The position numbers and the translations under genes were made by a program. Below the pieces are notes generated by a model. The model saw only the letters and a program-made list of their open reading frames with translations. It was not told the DNA's origin and ran no database searches. Shown here piece after piece: positions 50,984 through 62,705 of a stretch of DNA of 64,000 nucleotides. Location: the NCBI RefSeq assembly GCF_901000735.1, contig NC_081542.1:31382111-31446110 (forward strand). The letters run 5' to 3'. Position 1 is the first letter of the stretch, and every line of letters starts with the position of its first letter. Origin of the DNA: Corylus avellana. Lineage: Eukaryota > Streptophyta > Magnoliopsida > Fagales > Betulaceae.

Positions 50984-51457
50984 GATGTGGTTGTAACGTC
51001 TAGATATTTCTATAGAGAAGACCTTGTAAACTTATTATCATTGACAGTAGAAGATTTAACTCGACTAGGTCCATTGGCTTGAATGTGCAACATTCGGAGC
51101 TTATCAACTAGGAATCTCCACAATTCCTTTTTCAATGGCTTTGGACTTGCTTCCATTTCCACAGGTGATGTTTCCACCTCTTCCTTCCTTTAGTTATTTG
51201 AACAGAGTCTTATCACCTGTCATATGTTTAGAACAAACAGTATCCATATACCAAAGACACGTATCAAGAACATTTAGAGCAGGATGAACAACCAAACACA
51301 GGTGATCTTCCCTTTTAATGCAGATTTGTTTGTCCATGGGAGACTCTTTAATGCAAGAAGCAAGATTAGACTTATTGGGGGGACTTCGACAGTTCAACTA
51401 ATTTTTCATTGATAACTCTAGCATGTTCAGTTAGGATTCTCAATTGCTTCTCAATAC
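50984..51457 (-). pseudogene. Old copia (SIRE-like) pol fragment: protease
   Basis: The minus frame 51397-51194 ends in WYMDTVCSKHMTGDKTLFK, the copia retropepsin motif (usually W-x-x-D-S-G-C-S-x-H-M-T-G). In the next bases GGNITCGNGSKSKAI and KGIVEIPS continue the family's order, then degrade toward R2. Upstream, LRILTEHARVINEKLVE leads to the CACTA insertion at 51461. The zinc knuckle of the same element is on the far side, at about 59785-59830. Confidence 0.82.
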
Positions 51458-52881
51458 CCACACTACAAAAATTCCTTAATTTGGTGACTTGTGAACAATG
51501 AATCATTAAATTGTTCAAACGTTAGAATTACTATCTAGACTCCCAAGTACAACTAGAGGGGGCGTGAATAGGTGTATATCACAAATAATGCGGAATTAAA
51601 AATTAACACATGCAACAATTAGTCACAAAAAATATGTAAAGCAATAAAGCATTTGACACAAGATATTTTTGGTTACAAAGTGGAAACCTGGAGAACCTCT
51701 TCAAAGAAAAACACTCCAGGGTTGCGGACCCAGGAAATCGTTTACTATAAAAGGAGGAGGAAATACAAGTTGCTCACACTTACAAAACCTTTGTAGTTGA
51801 CACGAACTTGTCTAGACAAGTGACCCTTCTTGCTCGGCTACCGCGGTCGTCCCCCCTGAACCTCTGGTACCCCTCTTGTCGACTTCCCTTGCCATAACCT
51901 CTAACAAGTTGCAAGTTACCTCAACTGTTTACACACAAGTTGCTGAAAATAAATTACTACACAACTCTAGGAGAGTATAGAGACTAAGCTCACAACATAA
52001 AACCTTTCCTAGCATACAAGGAAAAACTCACTCAAAGTACTTAGGATTTTTCTCTCAATTTCCCTCTTTTGCCTTTTGTTTTCCTTGATCAAAATGAGGA
52101 GCATGAGTGCTTTATTTATAGGCAGTAATGAGATGCCCCTTTAGCTTCAATTAATGCAGTTTCTTACAAAACGTTCGGATGGCTGAGCTGGCCATTCGGA
52201 CGGCTTGACTTCACGTGCTGAAGTGGCGACATGGGATAGCTTTCTCGGGATTCCCGCATGCATTTAATTCGCGGTGCTAACCACCAACAAACTGACCGTA
52301 CGGATGATCTTGATTGCCGTTTGGACGGAGCAGTCATAAATGCTACCAACTCCCGTGTCTCCTGGAAGCATTTAATCTATCGTCCATTTTCAATTGACCA
52401 TTGACCATTTGCCGTTTGAACTCTAACTTTTACTGTTTGGACGTGGCGCATTTAATGGCCACCTACTCCAGTGTTTTCCGTGAGCATTTAAGTTGTCGGC
52501 CAGAACAGTTGTCCTCCCATATACTTCCGTTCGAACGGGGCTTTGAATGCGACTAGGTTACATGTGCTATTGACATGTGGCAACCCTAGCTTCAGTGGTC
52601 CATTCTGAGGACTTAGCAGAACCAGTATCATCTTTACCGCTCGAACGGTCTAAGAATGCCCAGGGAACCAAGCTCTCAGGAATTAGTACTGGAAGTCTTC
52701 ATCCTGCTGCACATCCGGACGGTCCTTCTTGACGTTCGGACGATGGTTTCCTGGAACTGCTACTAAGTGCTCCTGAAGATGCCAATTTACATGTGGGATG
52801 CAATTACAAGGTTTTGATCATAGAAATTGGCCAATTACATATTTGACAAAAATATATAACAAACTCCCCCTTTGGCATTTC

Positions 52882-55310
52882 GATGATAAAAGCACAAAAT
52901 AAAATATTGCAAAAATCTAGACAGAATATTTGCAATAAACATAAACTCCCAACAGTGGCAGAAATAAAATCAGCAGTCCAATAATAGACATGACTCCTCC
53001 TTAGTCATAACTACTCTCCCTTGACCAATGCTACTCCCCATTTTTATCACAAATGATTAAAGGGGCTGCAGAAATCATTCTCCATATTGGAGAAATCCCA
53101 TCGACCCTGCTTCTTAAAGTAGTCCTTGAATGGAAGATTCCATTTGAGAGCCCATATCTGTCACCAGATCTGACTGTGCATCAAATTTTTTAGGGAGTAC
53201 AGATATGGCATTAGGAGGAATGAGGGCTTGAACAACTCATTGTAAGGTATGATGGACCATGAGCATTGGAAGACTCAGCCATGGTACCTACACACTTGAC
53301 TCCAAGGTAGTATACAATCAACACATGATATGGAGTAAGTAAAATCATGAAATAGCCAAGACAAGTGATATTGAAGTCTCAAAGACATCATCGAGGCATT
53401 TCATCAAACACATGGTGTACATGAAATTTAAGCATGTGAAAAATCAAATAAGACTAATGAACAATCATGCTTACATACACCTTAATCAAATCCTAAAGCA
53501 TAACCACAACACAAATGAAGCATTTCAAGAAGAAAATGGAACAATGAGTTCAAAGACTTCATTTTGGCATTTTATCAAACATGTGGTATGCATTGAAAGT
53601 AGACATGTGAAAACTATTTCATGAACAATGAAAATGCATGCCTAAGTACAACCCAAACAATAGCTAATACATATCAACAAGAAAGTAGCTATTATTCTAG
53701 CAAAGGGAGTACGAAAATTTCGAACCAAAATCAAAACTCAACCTTGAAAACCTAGGTTTCAAATCTTCTAGAAAATGTGACATGAGAGAAGATTGAAGCT
53801 TAGGAAACATACCTAGGCAGGGGCCGTTCGGACGATCACTTTGCACTGTTCAGATGGTGAGCCAGAAACAATGGGTTTTCTACCCCTTAGTCCAATTTCT
53901 CTATTTCTTTCAACAAGGTGAGCATTTATCAAGATAAATACATTCAATTAATGATCAAGAAATGCTAATAAAAATAAATTCTTGTTGAATGAGCTGAAAA
54001 TATCCGAAGCATACAAGAATATCAAAAGATGAATGAACAATGTCATTTTTATACTTCATGCAATGCCAATATGTACCATCACTATCCATGCCATTGTGTT
54101 GTGTGTGACAAGCTTCAATTAAGAGCCAAACAATGCAGAAAAATAGATAGACAATGCAGCACAAACTTATAAACCGTATGAAGGAAATTCATAGCCTGTT
54201 TAGGTTAGAAGTCAAACCTTAGGCCTAGCCACCCTCATCCAATACTCTCCCCCTAAGTCTTGGCATAAGGCTTAAAGCTACATCCGAAAATTTTCTTTTG
54301 TGGATGAGCCAAGCACAAATGAATAGACACAATGAAATTTTCCTTTTTGGAATATTATGGCATTTTGCACATTTCACTTTGAATTTTCTCTTTGAGAACG
54401 TGTCTTTCATTATAACAAAAGAAGCTCAAGACATGGGCTTGAGCTGGAGTTTTCAGGCTCTAGGTTCAACCAGCATTTGGTCAATTTAACCTACAAGAAA
54501 CTCCATTGTATGCATATGGTTTGTCCATCACAACAAATTGATATGGATCAACATTCCTTCTTGAAACTTAAGTAATAGAATTAGCATGAATGAGATGTGC
54601 CACAATAACATATGCTTGAGTAGTCAAATAACGGTTCATTATAAAGATAATCAACCCAAGCATGATAAGTGTATTCCCAAGGGACATATGTTAAGATGAT
54701 ATCTCAAAAAGCATTTGAAGATCATTCAAGGAATGTATCCATCTTAACAACTCAAGGCGCCACACAACACCAACAACTTTCCCATTTTTTTTTTTATTTT
54801 ATAAAAAAAAAAAAAAAGTTATAGGAAGTAAAACAATAGATCAATACATGTAAAATAAAAGTCCAAAACATTCTAGGATACATGTATGAAGCAACAGGCA
54901 CATAACAAGAACATGCTTTACCCTTAAACTTTCATCATATCATATAGGTCCTCTATAGAGTATGATTTGGTTTAAAACTATTTTCTAGGCCTCCACTAGT
55001 CACCACATAAGTATGGACATAGGATCGGCATATAGACAAGAAACTTGGTGGTCCTCACACAACATTTTGTCCATACACTTTTCCAAAACCACAACACATA
55101 AATATCTAGTGAAGTCCTTTTTGATTGTTCCATAGAGTGAAACTTTCAAAGCAAACTTGTATATAGTGAAAAACTATAAACACAACAAGATGCTATATAC
55201 TAATACACAACATGCAAAACTAAAAAGTTATGCATACAAAATTACATGCTCTAGGATGTGAATGATAAGCAAGATATGCATTCCTAGGCATGTCATATGA
55301 TCACCTAAGT
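52882..55310 (-). other. Non-coding interior of the SIRE-like element
   Basis: No domain was recognised in any frame. Two phrases recur: TCATCGAGGCATTTCATCAAACACATGGTGTACAT near 53390 resembles the sequence near 53565 (CATTTTATCAAACATGTGGTATGCAT), so there is a local duplication of about 180 bp. Confidence 0.5.
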
Positions 55311-57600
55311 TTAGGTAATATCACTACCACTCCCCCTTAACGAAACAATGGTGTCTTCCTTCCTTACCCAAACTTTTTTAACTCCAAGGACAAAAGTGTG
55401 TTTCCTATCCAAATTGTTTGCCCTATGTAACATTCTCTTCATCATTGTACAAAACGCCTCAAAAAATTTCTTAGAAAAAGAAATTTTATTGTTATGCTCA
55501 AGGACTATCAAATTAAAACAATTTGGTCTTGTGCAACCGAATTTGCCACAATGATGACAAGTAGGAATAAACTTTTGGGAAGGTTGTTTCCTGGTAGGGT
55601 AAACAATGTTGGAGTTGCTTCTAGGTAATGTTGTGCCAAATATTACCTAAATTAATAGATAATAATTGTTACATTTTACTCGCAAGTGCACAAGATCAAA
55701 AGATAGTATAGTGCGGCGAATACGAAATCAATCCCACGAGGATTGTTGATTTTGCTTAGAATTAATTAAAATATCAACTTTGTCATGAAATTGATATTAT
55801 GAAAATAAATAAAGATAAAGATAAAGGTAGGGCTTTGATATCCATCACTAATCATGCTCAAATATTATAACAATATGCCAATGATACAATCATATTATGA
55901 ATACTTAATGTTTGTTAACCTAAGGGCATGGGTGTCTACTCCTTAAGCTATTGATTTCCCTAAGTAACGAATTAGGCATGGGTGTCTACTCTAATTTTTT
56001 TCTTTCTTAAAGGATTTAGCATGGGTGTCTACTAAGTTGTTCTTTAAGAAAGCATAAATCTATGAAAATCGACAAACACATGAGGCCTAGGGCGTGAGTG
56101 TCTACTCCTGGTTTCCCATGTTGATGAACCCAAGAACTCAGTGTGAGATTCTTTTGTTACTCTATTAAACCTAGGACTCGATCATCCAAATTAATTTAAT
56201 TAACTAGTCTATACCACATGCATATAATGGCCAATCACACACATATGTGGAATTCAATAAAACAGAAATTAATCAAGTTAAGTAACACAATATGATTATT
56301 ACAAAGGCGCCAATATTGAAATATTAAATAAAAATAATTAGGGCTTCAATCTAGCCCTACTAAAGTATTAGTTACATATAATTAAAATAAAGGAAAACGA
56401 AAGAACCGAAAATCGCTCCTAGAAGTAGTCTCCAAATTCTCCTCTCCAAAGTTGTGTCTCAAGATCGATCCTCAATTATGAGGCTTAGAGGTCTATTTAT
56501 AGTACTTAGGAATACTCTAGAAATCCTAGAAACCCTAGTAAACTCTTGGGGTTTAGTCCTAGTTTAGAAAAACCCTAATATGGAAAGCAATAGAAGTCTG
56601 GCCGCAGCTTCTGGAATACTCCAGCGCACGGGTGCGATCGACCGTAGCCCATATGTTCTCGATCGCACGTCTGTGATCGAGTATCCTCTTGTGCGCACGA
56701 GCGCAAGGCTGTGCTCGTGTGCACTTTCCAGAATACTTTTGCTTGCTTCAAATCTTCTAGCTTTTTCCCAATTCTATTATCCTTTAAGCGTGATACTTCC
56801 GGAGATGCCTTATTTTCTTCCAAAAACCTATAAAACAAAGAAAATACAAAAATGAAATAAAATAGCATAAACTAACAAAAGTAAGGAATTAACAAATATA
56901 AGTTAAGGGATAAAGTATGAATATTTTGGCACTTATCAGGTAAGAGATGCTCAGCATGAGAGTACTTACCTTTTTTACCTTTCTTACCTCTTGAGGTCGC
57001 AGTTGCTGTATTCTTCTTTTTGTTCAAAACTTCTTTTCCCCTTCTCCTTGAGGAACAAACAAGAACTGGCTTACCTTAATCCAAGGCTCTTCCATGTTTA
57101 TTGTTTCAACAAAAACTTTCTTGTAATTAGAAGCAAGGTTAGAGGAAGAAGCAATAATCTTGTCAAAATCAATCCTAGGTTTATCATAAGCAGATTTCTG
57201 GGAATACAAAATTTTGTCAAGATTATCATTAGAGAATTTTTCAATAGAGTTTTGGACTCCTATAATTCATTCTCTAATGACTCAACTTTATTAGCAAGAC
57301 CATGATTTTCAGATTTCAATGTTTCACACAAGTCAAGATAATCACTCAATTCGCCAATTAACTCATCTTGATCATGTTCTGCCTCTCTAAGTTTCTTTAG
57401 ATTCTTGGAATTAATTACTTGCAACTCAGAGAATTTCTCGAACAACAAATCATGTCTCCTAAAGATCAAGTTCATTTTCAGAATCATAAACAAAATAATA
57501 GAATTTATCAGAAGACATGGTTTCACAAAAAGTATTATCAACCGTTTGGAAACAATCAAGAGTTTGAGATGTCTAGACAGTAGATAGGATCACACTCAGG
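55311..57600 (-). pseudogene. SIRE-like gag, split by a solo LTR
   Basis: The upstream part (57559-57260) is Glu/Lys/Leu-rich coiled-coil sequence (LREAEHDQDELIGELSDYLD). Next comes 57209-57024 (KSAYDKPRIDFDKIIASSS). After the solo LTR, the frame near 55600-55311 has KFIPTCHHCGKFGCTRPNCFNL and then KKVWVRKED, the order seen in SIRE-type elements between Gag and protease. The knuckle reads C-x2-C-x4-C-x4-C: the usual His is Cys. Frames are discontinuous. Confidence 0.8.
55629..56938. repeat. Solo LTR with perfect 5-bp target duplication
   Basis: 1310 bp, starting TGTTGTGCCAAATATTACC and ending TTTTGGCACTTATCA, flanked by GGTAA at 55624-55628 and 56939-56943. The phrase CGCAAGTGCACAAGATC near 55681 is typical of a widespread plant LTR group, probably gypsy. 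GGGCATGGGTGTCTACT-like phrases recur four times between 55920 and 56105. No coding frame. Confidence 0.9.
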
Positions 57601-57641
57601 AATTTAATCCTTTAACTGAGTGAACCTATTATGATACCAAT

Positions 57642-59020
57642 TGAGAATTACTATCTAGACTCCTAAGTACACCTAGAGGGGGTGAATAGGTGTATATCAC
57701 AAATAATGCAGAATTAAAAATTAACACATGCAACAATCAATCACCAAAAATATGTAAAACAATAAAGCATATTTTTGGTTATGAAGTGGAAACCTGAAGA
57801 ACCTCTTCAAGGAAAAACCACTTTGAGGCAACAGACCCAAGAAATCGTTTACTATAAATGAAGGAGGAAATACAAGTTTCTCACACTTACAAAACCTTTG
57901 TAGTTGACACAAACTCGTCTAGACAAGTGACCCTTCTTGCCCGGCTACCGCGGTAGTCCCCCTAGAACCTCTGGTACCCTTCTTATCACCCCTAACAAGC
58001 TGCAAGTTATCTCCACTGTTTACACACAAGTTGCTGAAAATAAATTACAGCACAACTTTTGGAGAGTATAGAGACTAAGCTCACAGCATAAAACCTCTCC
58101 TAGCACACAAGGAACAACACAACTTTAGGAGAGTATAGAGACTAAGCTCACAACATAAAACCTCTCCTAGCACACAAGGAAAAACTCACTCAAAGCACTT
58201 AGGATTTTTCTTTCAATTTCGTGCCTCTGCCCTCTATTTTCCTTGATCAAAATGAGCATCATTAGTGCTCTATTTATAGGCAGTAATGAGATGCCCCTTC
58301 AGCTTCAATTAATGCAGTTTATGACTAAATTTTCGGACAGCTGAGCTGGCCGTTTGGACGGCTTGACTTCACGTGCTGAAGTGGCGACATGTGGACAACT
58401 TTCCCAGGATTCCCACATGCATTTCATGCGTGGCTCTAACCACCAACCAATTGACCTTTCGGACGGTCTTGATTGCAATTCGGACAGAGCAGTCATAAAT
58501 GCTACTAACTCCTGTGTCTCATGGAAGCATTTAATCTATCGTCCATTTTCAACTGACCATTGACCATTTGCTCTTTGAACTCCGACTTTTACCGCTTGGA
58601 CGCGGTGCATTTAAAGGCTACCTACTCCTGTGTTGTCTACGAGCATTTAAGTTGTTGGCCACAACAGCTATCCTCCCACATACTTCTGTTCGAACGAGGC
58701 TTCAAACGCGGCTAGGTTACATGTGCTGTTGACACGTGGTAACCCTAGCTTCAATGGTCCATTCTGAGGACTTAGCTAAATCAGCATCACCTTTACTGTT
58801 CGGACGGTCTACAAAAGCCCAATGAACGAAGCACTTGGGAATTAGTACTAGAAGTCTTCATCCTGTTGCACATCCGGACGGTCCTTCTTGACATTCGGAC
58901 GATGGTTTCCTTGAACTACTACCAAGTGCTCCTAAAGATGCCAATTTACATGTGGGATGCAATTACGAGGTTTTGATCATCGAAATTAGCCAATTACATA
59001 TTTGGCAAAAATATCTAACA
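57642..59020 (-). repeat. SIRE-like 5' LTR
   Basis: Partner of 51522-52861. It has a 60-bp internal duplication (GAGAGTATAGAGACTAAGCTCAC at about 58061 and 58130) that the other LTR lacks. Confidence 0.9.
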
Positions 59021-59355
59021 AAACATTGCTATTTTATAATAGTGACGTGTGAATAGTGTTTCTATTTCACACATCACTATTTGTGTGTGAATAGTGATGT
59101 GTGGATAGTGATGCGTGAACAGTAACATGTCTCAAAATTTGAAAATATTGGTGCCCAAACAATTTCCACTTTCTCACACTCAAAAAATAAAAAAATTTAT
59201 GCTTTCTCCCACACACATAAAACATTTTTTTAAAAAATAAAAAACACATAGCCGATAGCCACACTTGGGAGAAGGGGTGGCCCGTGAGCCACCCTCAAGG
59301 CTAGGGGTGGCCCCACACCCAACAAGGGGTGGCTGCACGTTCTGGCAACCACCCC

Positions 59356-59405
<50 letters not shown>

Positions 59406-59722
59406 ATTGATTGAAATTATTGTTTTTATAATTTTTTAAAGAGTAGTGACGTTTGAATAGTGCAAAACATCACCTTTTAGAAAGTGTCGTGCACTGTTCA
59501 AATGACACATTCTAAAAGGTGCCGTTTTGCTGAAAATGACACCAAATAGTGCTATTTTGTACTGTTCAAACAACATTAGCCAATTTTCTAGTCTATGCAC
59601 TTTTTGTCATTTGAAAAAAGACACTATTTGAACGTCACTACACAAATAATAATGTTTTTTGGGCCAAAAAAAGAAAAAACATTATTTGTGAGTCATTAAA
59701 CAACAAAATTTTTGTAGTGCCA

Positions 59723-59990
59723 GTTCTTTGGTCTTCGGAGCATTTTTCTTAAGACCAAGGTTTCTTGGATCTAATTTTAAACAGTGTGGTCGGGTGTGCC
59801 AAAGATCCCGCAATAATGACAAGTATGAACAAACTTGGATTTGATCAACTTCCTAGAAGTTATAGAATTGGTCTCATTAATATGAAAAGCAGAATTTCAC
59901 TCATCCAAACCAGTTACCTCAGGTTTGACTTCAGTAGTCTGAGTTTGACTTCAATAGTCTAGGTTAACTCAATCATTATTTAGAAGAAAA
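59723..59990 (-). pseudogene. Old copia (SIRE-like) gag fragment: zinc knuckle
   Basis: On the minus strand SRKLIKSKFVHTCHYCGIFG leads into DPDHTV-like sequence with stops, then CSEDQRTG or KMLRRPKNW depending on frame. This corresponds to the Cys-knuckle region KFIPTCHHCGKFG of the younger SIRE-like copy. It is the upstream half of the element whose protease is at 51194-51397. Confidence 0.7.
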
Positions 59991-59999
59991 ATTAAAACA

Positions 60000-60425
60000 C
60001 ACATGAATAATTAAAATAATAATTTTCTTAATTTTCTTCCGCACCAATGTTGCAAATAAAAATTTAGTACATTTTGATGAGTTTTTGCTTTTTATGTTAT
60101 AAAAGGATTTTAAGAGCTATAACATTTGTTTTTGTTAATTAACCTTGGTTCTATTTAGCTCGGAACTTGTACAAGAAAAGTGAAACGTGCAACACTAGGC
60201 TCTTGGGTTTTGAGTGGCTCAAATAAAAAGCTAATGTCCATTAATATCTCTAGCAAGTGATGATCATTGGAGTCTTGAAAATGAATTTTCCAACCAATAA
60301 ACAAAGTCCCCCACTATGTTCTAAATTACTGCCACTGTGATACAACTCAACATAGCGGCTCCCCCTGACATGACAGGACAGCGATATTGGTGTTCAAAAC
60401 ATATGGAAATATATCCATGTGCTTC
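60000..60425. other. Intergenic, upstream of the live BBE-like gene
   Basis: No coding frame of note; the 5' flank of the gene at 60471 must be in this stretch. Confidence 0.5.
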
Positions 60426-60433
60426 TATATATA
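60426..60433 (+). promoter_or_regulatory. Possible TATA box of the BBE-like gene
   Basis: TATATATA lies 38 bp before the start codon, which would give a very short leader. AAATATATCC near 60408 is an alternative. Position only; no transcript data. Confidence 0.35.
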
Positions 60434-60470
60434 TTACCATCCCAAGCGTTCTGAGCAGTACAATCCAAGC

Positions 60471-62547
60471 ATGGGAGTTTTCAGGCAGGCAATACTTTCA
60501 TTGCTCGCAATATTCCTACTCTCCTTGTCATGGCAAGCATTTGGATCACCTTCTTCTTCTTCTGGCTCCTTTATTCGCTGTCTTTTGAGCCATTCTCAGC
60601 CCTGTCATCCAATCTCTCGAGCAATATATACTCCCAACAATTCCTCCTACTCCTCTGTTTTGCAATCTTACATCCGAAACCTTCGATTCAACACCTCCAC
60701 AACCCACAAGCCTTTCCTCATTCTCACTGCTCTGCATGAATCCCATATCCAAGCAGCCGTGCTTTGTGCTCAAAAGCATAATCTGCAGATGAAAATTCGA
60801 AGCGGCGGCCATGACTACGAGGGCGTCTCGTACGTTTCCCAAGTCGCGTTCTTTATTCTTGACATGTTCAATCTCCGTTCCATTCACATTGATGTGGGGA
60901 GTGAGACAGCTTGGGTGCAGGCCGGAGCAACTCTCGGCGAAGTTTACTACAGAATTGCTGAGAAAAGTAAGAAACATGGTTTTCCGGCAAGTGTTTGTCC
61001 GACTGTCGGTGTCGGAGGGCATTTCGGCGGCGGCGGTTACGGCAATTTGATGAGAAAGTACGGCCTCTCGGTGGATAACATTGTTGATGCGAAGCTAGTT
61101 GATGTTAATGGCAGACTTCTTGACAGAAAATCCATGGGAGAAGATTTGTTTTGGGCTATTCGAGGCGGCGGAGCAGCGAGCTTCGGCGTCATCGTTTCGT
61201 ATAAAATCAGGCTCGTTCGCGTACCGGAAACGGTAACTGTTTTCCGGGTAGCGAAGACATTGGAAGAGAATGCCACCGACATCGTGCATAGGTGGCAGAC
61301 TGTTGCAGATAAGCTGGATAACAACCTTTTTATCAGGCTATTTCTGGACGTGGTAAATATTGGAACCCATGGGAAGAAGACCGGCAGGGCTACGTTCCTC
61401 GCCTTGTTCCTCGGAGACTCCAAAAAACTTGTCTCCGTCATGAGCAAGAGCTTCCCCGAAATGGGTTTGAAGAAATCGGATTGCAATGAAACGACATGGC
61501 TCCAATCCGTGCTTTTCTGGACCAACTTCCCCCTCAGCACCGCAGACGACGTTTTGCTCCGTCGAATACCTCAAACGTTAACTTACTTGAAGAGGAAATC
61601 GGATTATGTGAAGGAGCCCATTTCAAAGGAAGGGTTGGAGGTTATTTGGAAGCGATTGATTGAGCTGAATGCCGTGATACTCATATTCAATCCCTACGGC
61701 GGAAGAATGGGTGAGNNNNNNNNNNNNNNNNNNNNNNNNNNNNNNNNNNNNNNNNNNNNNNNNNNNNNNNNNNNNNNNNNNNNNNNNNNNNNNNNNNNNN
61801 NNNNNNNNNNNNNNNNNNNNNNNNNNNNNNNNNNNNNNNNNNNNNNNNNNNNNNNNNNNNNNNNNNNNNNNNNNNNNNNNNNNNNNNNNNNNNNNNNNNN
61901 NNNNNNNNNNNNNNNNNNNNNNNNNNNNNNNNNNNNNNNNNNNNNNNNNNNNNNNNNNNNNNNNNNNNNNNNNNNNNNNNNNNNNNNNNNNNNNNNNNNN
62001 NNNNNNNNNNNNNNNNNNNNNNNNNNNNNNNNNNNNNNNNNNNNNNNNNNNNNNNNNNNNNNNNNNNNNNNNNNNNNNNNNNNNNNNNNNNNNNNNNNNN
62101 NNNNNNNNNNNNNNNNNNNNNNTGATTGAGCTGAATGCCGTGATACTCATATTCAATCCCTACGGCGGAAGAATGGGTGAGATTCCGGCGGAGGAAACTC
62201 CGTTCCCACATCGGGCGGGGAATCTAGCGAAGATTCAGTACGTAGTAAATTGGAATGAGGCCGGGAAGGACGTGACGGATTACTACATAAACTTGACGAG
62301 AAAGCTTTACCGTTACATGACTCCATTTGTGTCCAAGAATCCAAGGGAAGCATATTTCAACTACAAAGATCTTGACTTGGGCATCAACCATAACGGCAAG
62401 AAAAGCCACCGGCAAGGAAGAGTTTATGGGATCAAGTATTTCAAGGGTAATTTCAAGAGGTTGGTGAAGATTAAGACAAAGGTTGATCCTGGAAACTTCT
62501 TTAGGAATGAACAAAGCATCCCTACTCTTCCATATTCACGGAAGTAG
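60471..62547 (+). CDS. BBE-like FAD-linked oxidoreductase (reticuline oxidase-like), probably intact
   Basis: Secreted flavoprotein of the berberine bridge enzyme-like family. I chose the ATG at 60471 because it opens a signal peptide (QAILSLLAIFLLSLSWQAFG); upstream in-frame ATGs from 60387 precede it with unrelated residues. The FAD domain (about residues 77-250) has RSGGHDYEG with His114 and PASVCPTVGVGGHF with Cys176, the two residues that bind FAD covalently in this family. The third residue after Cys is Val179, the oxygen-gate position, where Val goes with oxidases and Leu or Ile with dehydrogenases. The C-terminal BBE domain has NYKDLDLG and VDPGNFFRNEQSIP. The active-site motif KIQY (Lys432, Gln434) resembles monolignol-type BBE-like enzymes rather than true berberine bridge enzyme. 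The N run at 61716-62122 is flanked by the same 59 bases (61657-61715 and 62123-62181). Counting these once gives one open frame of 536 codons, the family's usual length. No intron. Substrate unknown; monolignols, sugars or oligosaccharides are all possible. Confidence 0.93.
61716..62122. other. Assembly gap (407 N), probably of true size below zero
   Basis: The 59 bases before the gap and the 59 bases after it are identical, from TGATTGAGCTGAATG to GAATGGGTGAG. The protein continues from GGRMGE directly to IPAEETPFPHRAG as in relatives, so no sequence needs to be missing. Confidence 0.9.
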
Positions 62548-62705
62548 CTTAATTGGTGTCTAGAATTTGTTGTTTAGTTAAATCATTTCCTGAAAACTTA
62601 GTTGATTATTGCAAAATAATTGAAGTCTTCGTTGGAAAAACAAAGATATGTCGAAGTAAAATGTGTTTAAATCAGACTATGGCATGGACTCGCAGTTTTT
62701 TCATT

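Larger units (their letters stand above)
51522..59020 (-). mobile_element. SIRE-like copia retrotransposon without pol, nested in the CACTA element
   Basis: The 3' LTR is 51522-52861 (1340 bp) and the 5' LTR is 57642-59020 (1379 bp). In the plus direction the ends are TGAGAATTAC...ATCTAACA, with the left copy's first G changed to T. Flanking 5-mers AAACG (51517-51521) and AAACA (59021-59025) are a one-mismatch target duplication. The minus-strand primer site TGGTATCATAATAGG lies at 57625-57639, and the polypurine tract AAAGGGGGAG lies right of 52861. The interior keeps part of gag but I find no protease, integrase or RT, so it was deleted or never present. A solo LTR (55629-56938) sits in its gag. 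Confidence 0.9.
51461..59719. mobile_element. Non-autonomous CACTA element carrying a nested SIRE-like insertion
   Basis: The left end CACTACAAAAATTCC (51461) and right end TTTTTGTAGTG (59719) are inverted, with 3-bp duplications CCA at 51458-51460 and 59720-59722. Only 51461-51521 and 59026-59719 are CACTA sequence; the rest is the SIRE-like element. The right arm has repeated GTGAATAGTGATGTG motifs near 59045-59130, GGGGTGGCC copies near 59275-59355, a (TA)n run at 59361-59402, and TTCAAACAACATT/AATGTTTTT inverted sequence. No transposase. Confidence 0.88.

Noticed and set aside
53390..53620. Repeated phrases that might be a CRISPR-like array
   Set aside because: There are only two long diverged copies in a plant retrotransposon, with no regular repeat-spacer pattern.
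60546..61574. Minus frames of 158, 167 and 78 codons
   Set aside because: They are antisense to the live BBE-like gene.
61623..62547. Frames running through the N gap
   Set aside because: The unknown residues come from reading N as open. They do not show coding sequence in the gap.
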